This document shows, in pieces, positions 59,478 to 64,000 of a stretch of DNA of 64,000 nt. Source of the stretch: Echinicola sp. 20G (GTDB taxonomy: Bacteria; Bacteroidota; Bacteroidia; Cytophagales; Cyclobacteriaceae); contig NZ_AP024154.1 of NCBI RefSeq assembly GCF_015533855.1, positions 189,001-253,000 of the forward strand, in the 5' to 3' direction. Position 1 is the stretch's first letter. The number at the start of each line of letters is the position of its first letter. The notes under the pieces were generated by a model, which was not told the origin of the DNA, did no database searches, and saw only the letters and a program-made list of their open reading frames with translations. Made by a program: the position numbers and the translations under genes.

Positions 59478-60014
59478 TTATGATTCTCTTTCAGAAAGAG
59501 TTTTAACAAGTCCAGCCAAAGTATCCTGACCGCTCTTAAGCGCAGAGATAACATTCTTGGCAGGAGACTGAAGCAATCCAATAACTTCGCCCAATAGTTC
59601 TTCTTTGGACTTCAAAGATGACAACACTTCCAAATTGGCTTCGCCAATAAAAACGTCGCTATCAATTGAAGCTCCTTTGAAAACTGGTCTAGTTTCTTTT
59701 GATCCAGCCTTTTTCCTGTATTCTTTAAGGACCTTAGCAGGTAAGTTTGCAGTTTCGGTTGCAAACAAAACACCTGAAAATCCTTTAAGTGTACCTTCTA
59801 GTTCTGTATAATCTGTGTCAAGATTTTCTAGAGCTTTCTTGATAAAAGTGTTTTTGTAAACACGATATTCAATGCCCTTCTCAAAACACATTCTTCTGAA
59901 AGCGTTTACCTGAGCAACATTGAAACCTGATGCATCTGTGATATAGAAATGCGGAGTTTCTTTAAACTTCTCGGTAAGACTTTCGATTATTGATTTTTTT
60001 TCCTCTCTAGTCAT
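59478..60014 (-). CDS. rplJ: 50S ribosomal protein L10
   Basis: This 178-residue stalk base protein binds 23S rRNA and L7/L12 dimers through its C-terminal helix. The conserved FRRMCFEKGIEYRVYKNTF segment is present. It begins 2 bases after rplA, so no long L10 leader of the E. coli kind exists here. Confidence 0.97.
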   Translation of the reverse strand: MTREEKKSIIESLTEKFKETPHFYITDASGFNVAQVNAFRRMCFEKGIEYRVYKNTFIKKALENLDTDYTELEGTLKGFSGVLFATETANLPAKVLKEYRKKAGSKETRPVFKGASIDSDVFIGEANLEVLSSLKSKEELLGEVIGLLQSPAKNVISALKSGQDTLAGLVKTLSERES

Positions 60015-60016
60015 AA

Positions 60017-60715
60017 TTAAATACCTTGAATACTCCCCTTATCAATTGCAATACCAGGAGACATTGTGCTAGATAAATGTATACTCTTAAAGTAAGTACC
60101 TTTAGAAGAAGTAGGCTTCAACTTAGAGATAGTATTGATAAGTTCTTGTGCGTTTTCAAGAATCTTTTCAGGATCGAAAGAAACTTTTCCTACACTTGCG
60201 TGTATGATACCGAACTTATCTACTTTAAAGTCGATTTTACCCCCTTTTACTTCTTTTACTGCCTTTCCTACTTCTAGGGTAACAGTACCAGATTTTGGAT
60301 TAGGCATCAAGCCTCTTGGGCCCAATACTCTACCTAATCTACCTACTTTAGCCATTACGTTAGGCATAGTGATGATGACATCAATGTCAGTCCATCCACC
60401 TTCGATCTTGGCAATATAGTCATCTAAGCCAACATAGTCAGCTCCAGCTTCCTTAGCTTCTTCTTCTTTGTCAGGAGTACAAAGTACAAGTACTTTTACG
60501 TCTTTTCCTGTTCCGTGAGGCAAAGCTACCACACCTCTTACCATCTGATCAGCTTTTCTAGGGTCAACACCCAATCGGATATCAACATCTACAGAAGCGT
60601 CAAATTTGGTATTGGTGATTTCTTTGACAATCGAAGAAGCCTCAGTAAGGGAGTACTGCTGGCTTGGGTCGTACTTAGAAAGAGCTTCTTTTTGCTTTTT
60701 TGTTAACTTAGCCAT
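60017..60715 (-). CDS. rplA: 50S ribosomal protein L1
   Basis: This 232-residue protein of the L1 stalk carries [20 protein letters not shown] and the signature [19 protein letters not shown] use the ATG at 60715; a longer frame would overlap rplK. In other bacteria L1 represses its own operon. Confidence 0.97.
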   Translation of the reverse strand: MAKLTKKQKEALSKYDPSQQYSLTEASSIVKEITNTKFDASVDVDIRLGVDPRKADQMVRGVVALPHGTGKDVKVLVLCTPDKEEEAKEAGADYVGLDDYIAKIEGGWTDIDVIITMPNVMAKVGRLGRVLGPRGLMPNPKSGTVTLEVGKAVKEVKGGKIDFKVDKFGIIHASVGKVSFDPEKILENAQELINTISKLKPTSSKGTYFKSIHLSSTMSPGIAIDKGSIQGI

Positions 60716-60725
60716 TGTTTTATAT

Positions 60726-61169
60726 TTATTCCTCCCAAGGAGCTTTTCCTGAAACTGTGATTCCCATACTTCTAGCCGTACCTGCAACCATTTTCATTGC
60801 AGATTCCACCTTAAAGGCATTCAAGTCAGGCATTTTCACCTCAGCAATTTCTTTAACTTGATCCCAGGTTACAGAGCCCACCTTCTTCCTGTTTGGTTCT
60901 GGAGAACCACCTTTTAATTTCGCTGCCTCTAACAACATATTTGCTGCCGGAGGAGTTTTTACTACGAAATCAAAAGACTTGTCCGAATAAATCGTAACAA
61001 GGACAGGGACAACTTGACCCATTTTGTCCTGAGTTCTAGCATTAAATTGCTTACAGAACTCCATGATGTTCAACCCTTTTGAACCAAGGGCCGGACCAAC
61101 TGGAGGAGATGGATTTGCCTGGCCACCTTTAACCTGTAATTTCAGATAACCAGTAATTTCCTTAGCCAT
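60726..61169 (-). CDS. rplK: 50S ribosomal protein L11
   Basis: This 147-residue GTPase-centre protein has the Pro-rich N-terminal domain ([15 protein letters not shown]) bound by thiostrepton and the rRNA-binding C-terminal domain with [23 protein letters not shown]. It follows nusG by 3 bases. Confidence 0.98.
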   Translation of the reverse strand: MAKEITGYLKLQVKGGQANPSPPVGPALGSKGLNIMEFCKQFNARTQDKMGQVVPVLVTIYSDKSFDFVVKTPPAANMLLEAAKLKGGSPEPNRKKVGSVTWDQVKEIAEVKMPDLNAFKVESAMKMVAGTARSMGITVSGKAPWEE

Positions 61170-61172
61170 TTC

Positions 61173-61730
61173 CTAGTCTTGTTTTTCTACTTGCATAAAG
61201 TTTAATTCGACAGGTGTATTTCGACCGAAGATCTTAACCATAACATTAAGCTTCTTCTTGTCTTCAAACACCTCTTCTATTGTCCCCGAGAAACCACTGA
61301 AAGGACCGTCCATTACCTTAACGCTCTCTCCAACTATATATGGCGTATCCAATTTCTCAGCAAATTCATCAATCCCTTCAACCCTACCTAAGATACGGTT
61401 GACTTCAGATTGGCGTAATGGTTCAGGAGTTTTGGAAGCCCCTCCTGCATTTGCCCCAAGAAATCCGATAACACCCGGGATACTCGTAATTACGTGATTG
61501 GCTTCACCATGGGACAAATCCGCATTAACCAAAACATAGCCAGGAAAGAAGTTTCTCTCTCTGACTCTCTTTTTGCCATTGCGCATTTCATATACTTTTT
61601 CAGAAGGTATCAAAACCTCAGGAATAAAATCCTCAAGCTTCTGACGGGCAATTTCATTGTCCAAATAAGATTTGGCCTTTTTCTCTTGCCCAGCCACCAC
61701 TCTGAGTACATACCATTTATGTTCTGCCAT
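61173..61730 (-). CDS. nusG: Transcription elongation/antitermination factor NusG
   Basis: This 185-residue protein has the NGN domain that binds RNA polymerase ([20 protein letters not shown], then [12 protein letters not shown]) and a C-terminal KOW domain ([19 protein letters not shown]) that contacts S10 or Rho. It lies between secE and rplK. Confidence 0.98.
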   Translation of the reverse strand: MAEHKWYVLRVVAGQEKKAKSYLDNEIARQKLEDFIPEVLIPSEKVYEMRNGKKRVRERNFFPGYVLVNADLSHGEANHVITSIPGVIGFLGANAGGASKTPEPLRQSEVNRILGRVEGIDEFAEKLDTPYIVGESVKVMDGPFSGFSGTIEEVFEDKKKLNVMVKIFGRNTPVELNFMQVEKQD

Positions 61731-61748
61731 CAGTAATTTTTGATTCTA

Positions 61749-61937
61749 TTAGAATAAATCATAAAACCATTTCATGACGTTCTCGAAGCTCAGGTTAATC
61801 AAGCCAATAACTACAGCAAATATTAAAGAGGCAACAAGAACCAACACAGCGTTGCTTTGCAACGAAGAATATTTAGGCCATGTAACCTTATTCTTCATTT
61901 CGTCTATAGACTCTACAACAAAGTTTTTTACATTCAT
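61749..61937 (-). CDS. secE: Preprotein translocase subunit SecE
   Basis: This 62-residue single-membrane-segment form of SecE has the amphipathic N-terminal helix with the conserved E-x-K-N-K-V-T-W-P-K block, and the membrane segment from about 28 to 50. It clamps SecY, whose gene is at 36448-37764. Its ATG lies only 17 bases after the 3' end of tRNA-Trp, so the two share a transcript. Confidence 0.95.
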   Translation of the reverse strand: MNVKNFVVESIDEMKNKVTWPKYSSLQSNAVLVLVASLIFAVVIGLINLSFENVMKWFYDLF

Positions 61938-61954
61938 GGTTTACAATTTTAATT

Positions 61955-62027
61955 GCACGGGCAGAGAGATTCGAACTCCCATCAACGGTTTTGGAGACCG
62001 CTATTCTGCCATTGAACTATGCCCGTG
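61955..62027 (-). tRNA. tRNA-Trp (anticodon CCA)
   Basis: The cloverleaf has a 7-bp acceptor CACGGGC/GCCCGTG, D arm with AGTTCAATGGCAGA, anticodon loop CTCCAAA with CCA at 61992-61994 and T arm GTTCGAATC. The 3' CCA is not encoded. It opens the secE-nusG-rplK-rplA-rplJ-rplL-rpoBC transcript. Confidence 0.95.
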
Positions 62028-62052
62028 TATTTTTTACCTTCCAAAAGGAATG

Positions 62053-62084
62053 CAAAAGTAGGTATTATTCTATAAAGAAACAAA
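62053..62084 (-). promoter_or_regulatory. Promoter of the tRNA-Trp/secE/nusG/rpl/rpoBC operon
   Basis: TTTG (62084-62081), a 20-base spacer and TACTTTTG (62060-62053) match the consensus. The -33 box is the last part of the tuf terminator stem. Confidence 0.8.
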
Positions 62085-62115
62085 TGCGACTCTGAAAATT
62101 TCAGAATCGCATTTG
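62081..62115 (-). terminator. Intrinsic terminator after tuf
   Basis: A 15-bp stem with one mismatch (62081-62095 with 62101-62115) is followed by TTTCTTTATA on the minus strand. It overlaps the -33 box of the next operon. Confidence 0.8.
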
Positions 62116-62137
62116 AATTTATATCTTGATATTAATA

Positions 62138-63325
62138 TTAGTCAAGAATTTCAGTTACCTGTCCAGCACCTACAGTTCTACCACCTTCACGGATAGCGAA
62201 ACGTAGACCTTTTTCAAGTGCAATTGGGTTGATCAAAGTAACCTCCATTGTAACGTTATCACCTGGCATAACCATTTCAACGTTTTCAGGAAGCTTGATC
62301 TCTCCAGTTACGTCAGTTGTTCTTAAGTAGAACTGAGGACGGTACTTGTTGAAGAATGGAGTGTGACGTCCACCTTCTTCTTTTGAAAGAACGTAAACTT
62401 CAGCATTGAAGTGAGCGTGAGGAGTTACAGATCCAGGCTTACAGATAATCATACCTCTCTTGATCTGAGCTTTTTCAATACCTCTTAGCAATAGACCTAC
62501 GTTATCACCAGCTTCACCTCTATCCAAAATCTTACGGAACATCTCAACACCAGTAACGGTAGACTTAAGACCTTCAGCACCCATACCGATGATATCTACA
62601 GGATCACCAGAGTTGATCACACCTCTTTCAATTCTACCAGTAGCTACAGTACCACGACCAGTGATCGAGAATACGTCTTCTACAGGCATCAAGAAGTCTT
62701 TGTCAACAAGACGCTCAGGAAGCGGGATGTAGCTATCAACTGCATCCATCAATTCCATTACTTTCTCTTCCCACTGAGGCTCACCGTTAAGTGCACCAAG
62801 AGCAGAACCAGAAATAACTGGGATGTTGTCTCCGTCGAAGTCATAGAAAGAAAGCAATTCTCTTACTTCCATGTCTACAAGCTCAAGAAGCTCAGCATCA
62901 TCTACTAAGTCAACTTTGTTCAAAAATACCACTAGAGCTGGTACACCTACCTGACGAGCAAGAAGGATGTGCTCTCTAGTTTGAGGCATTGGTCCGTCAG
63001 TGGCAGCAACTACTAGAATAGCACCGTCCATCTGCGCAGCACCAGTCACCATGTTTTTCACGTAATCGGCGTGACCAGGACAATCTACGTGCGCGTAGTG
63101 TCTTGACTCAGTTTGATACTCTACGTGAGAAGTGTTAATGGTGATACCTCTTTCTTTCTCTTCTGGAGCGTTATCGATAGATGAGAAATCTCTTAATTCA
63201 GAAAGACCCTTTCTGGCCAATACAGTAGTAATGGCAGCTGTCAAGGTAGTCTTACCATGATCGACGTGACCAATAGTACCGATATTTACGTGCGGTTTGG
63301 AACGGTCAAAGGTTGCTTTTGCCAT
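62138..63325 (-). CDS. tuf: Elongation factor Tu
   Basis: This 395-residue GTPase delivers aminoacyl-tRNA. The P-loop [33 protein letters not shown] and NKVDLVDD are all present. It is the only tuf in the window and is not in the str operon. It follows the three tRNA genes Tyr, Gly and Thr, an arrangement in which tRNA processing shapes the tuf mRNA. Confidence 0.98.
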   Translation of the reverse strand: MAKATFDRSKPHVNIGTIGHVDHGKTTLTAAITTVLARKGLSELRDFSSIDNAPEEKERGITINTSHVEYQTESRHYAHVDCPGHADYVKNMVTGAAQMDGAILVVAATDGPMPQTREHILLARQVGVPALVVFLNKVDLVDDAELLELVDMEVRELLSFYDFDGDNIPVISGSALGALNGEPQWEEKVMELMDAVDSYIPLPERLVDKDFLMPVEDVFSITGRGTVATGRIERGVINSGDPVDIIGMGAEGLKSTVTGVEMFRKILDRGEAGDNVGLLLRGIEKAQIKRGMIICKPGSVTPHAHFNAEVYVLSKEEGGRHTPFFNKYRPQFYLRTTDVTGEIKLPENVEMVMPGDNVTMEVTLINPIALEKGLRFAIREGGRTVGAGQVTEILD

Positions 63326-63385
63326 GCGTGAAAATCCTCTGTTTAGTTAATGATATGAATTAGTTAAATTTTTCTAATGTCACTG

Positions 63386-63457
63386 AGCCAACGACGGGAT
63401 TTGAACCCGTGACCTCTTCCTTACCAAGGAAGCACTCTACCCCTGAGCTACGTCGGC
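63386..63457 (-). tRNA. tRNA-Thr (anticodon GGT)
   Basis: The 72-base cloverleaf has acceptor GCCGACG/CGTTGGC with one G-U pair, D arm TAGCTCAGGGGTAGAG, anticodon loop TTGGTAA with GGT at 63423-63425 and T arm GGTTCAAATCC. No 3' CCA is encoded. It lies 60 bases before tuf. Confidence 0.95.
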
Positions 63458-63493
63458 TGATAACATTTATTATCTATGCCATAAATAGCATAG

Positions 63494-63566
63494 AGCGGGA
63501 GACGAGGCTCGAACCCGCGACCTGCAGCTTGGAAGGCTGCCGCTCTACCAACTGAGCTACTCCCGC
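63494..63566 (-). tRNA. tRNA-Gly (anticodon TCC)
   Basis: The 73-base cloverleaf has acceptor GCGGGAG/CTCCCGC, D arm TAGCTCAGTTGGTAGAG, anticodon loop CTTCCAA with TCC at 63531-63533 and T arm GGTTCGAGCC. It lies 36 bases before tRNA-Thr. Confidence 0.96.
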
Positions 63567-63779
63567 TTATTACTCTAATGCTTTTATCTACGCTATCAAA
63601 CACTTTAAAAGTGCTCTTTGTAATCCTTTCAGCAGAACTGATTGGATCGAATATACATACCAAAATCTTTCTAAAGAATATCAACTCTTGACAATAATTT
63701 CAATCGTCGTGTTCCTTTTTGAAGAACTTTTGCTGTATAGTTCCCACAAATTTAGTAAAAACTGTGGAAATATAAAGTG
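63567..63779. other. Spacer between tRNA-Gly and tRNA-Tyr
   Basis: This 213-base stretch holds no gene. A -7 box TAAATTTG (63754-63747) and an 8-bp hairpin (63741-63748 with 63763-63770, one G-U pair) are visible on the minus strand. The rest shows no structure I can name. Confidence 0.5.
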
Positions 63780-63862
63780 TGGGGGAAACAGGATTCGAAC
63801 CTGTGAAGACATAAGTCAACGGATTTACAGTCCGTCCCAGTTGGCCGCTTTGGTATTCCCCC
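63780..63862 (-). tRNA. tRNA-Tyr (anticodon GTA)
   Basis: The 83-base class II tRNA has acceptor GGGGGAA/TTTCCCCC register, a long variable arm (GTTGACTTATGTCTTC), anticodon loop CTGTAAA with GTA at 63826-63828 and T arm GGTTCGAATCC. It is the first RNA of the tRNA-tuf unit. Confidence 0.95.
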
Positions 63863-63933
63863 TTTTCAATATTTCAAATCCTTAAGACCTTTTCTGAACT
63901 CTTTTGTTCTTTTTTGTTTGTCTTAACGGATGG

Positions 63934-63964
63934 CAAAATTATACCCTTTTCTGAAACATTCAAA
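63934..63964 (-). promoter_or_regulatory. Promoter of the tRNA-Tyr/Gly/Thr/tuf unit
   Basis: TTTG (63964-63961), a 19-base spacer and TAATTTTG (63941-63934) match the consensus exactly. It lies about 70 bases before tRNA-Tyr. Confidence 0.8.
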
Positions 63965-64000
63965 ATATTGAACAAAAATTACACAAGTTTTTTACACCTT

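Noticed and set aside
63741..63770. Hairpin after tRNA-Tyr as a terminator
   Set aside because: No T run follows on the minus strand, so it does not look like an intrinsic terminator.

Overview
The window comes from a Bacteroidota chromosome, most likely Cytophagales and close to Cyclobacteriaceae such as Echinicola, Cyclobacterium or Algoriphagus. That placement is inferred from protein character, because no rRNA gene is present. The supporting signs are an AT-rich sequence, almost no Shine-Dalgarno sites, many lipoprotein and secreted-protein genes, and the Bacteroidota promoter form TTTG-N19-TANNTTTG. That form can be read directly in front of five operons (bkd E1, S10/spc, str, thi in a weaker form, and tRNA-tuf), with a 20-base spacer in front of the tRNA-Trp/secE operon.

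Bases 1-32,200 are mixed metabolic genes. They open with the 3' end of a sigma-54 activator, a tiny lipoprotein, a LuxE-like acyl-protein synthetase and a lipoprotein. Next come a fused branched-chain 2-oxoacid dehydrogenase E1 and alanine dehydrogenase. A complete histidine utilisation operon (hutH-hutU-hutI-hutG) follows, with a divergent LysR gene. Then come a secreted GH20 hexosaminidase, a secreted EEP-family enzyme, a DeoR regulator, a secreted concanavalin-like protein, a DUF922 HExxH protein and a fasciclin lipoprotein. A SorAB-like sulfite dehydrogenase pair and a small secreted protein precede a thiamine salvage operon (thiM-thiE-thiD-tenA) under a TPP riboswitch. An LLM-type flavin oxidoreductase, an ftsB-OMP-cysE-cysM operon and carA-eno complete this half.

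Bases 32,300-64,000 are the core information-processing block, all on the minus strand. In transcription order this is tRNA-Tyr, tRNA-Gly, tRNA-Thr, tuf; then tRNA-Trp, secE, nusG, rplK, rplA, rplJ, rplL, rpoB, rpoC and a DUF3467 gene; then rpsL, rpsG, fusA, rpsJ; then the 29-gene S10/spc/alpha operon from rplC to rplQ, which includes secY, map, infA, rpmJ and rpoA. The gene for S10 (rpsJ) ends the str operon and is separated from rplC by a terminator and a new promoter.

I found no CRISPR array, insertion sequence, prophage or defence island, and nothing that amounts to a new multi-gene system. The items most worth a second look are local: a swapped acid/amide pair in the E1 thiamine-diphosphate motif, a nested alternative fold around the TPP riboswitch, an orphan terminator that may end a small RNA, a promoter-hairpin in front of rpsH, and hairpins that may meter rpoBC and DUF3467 expression.
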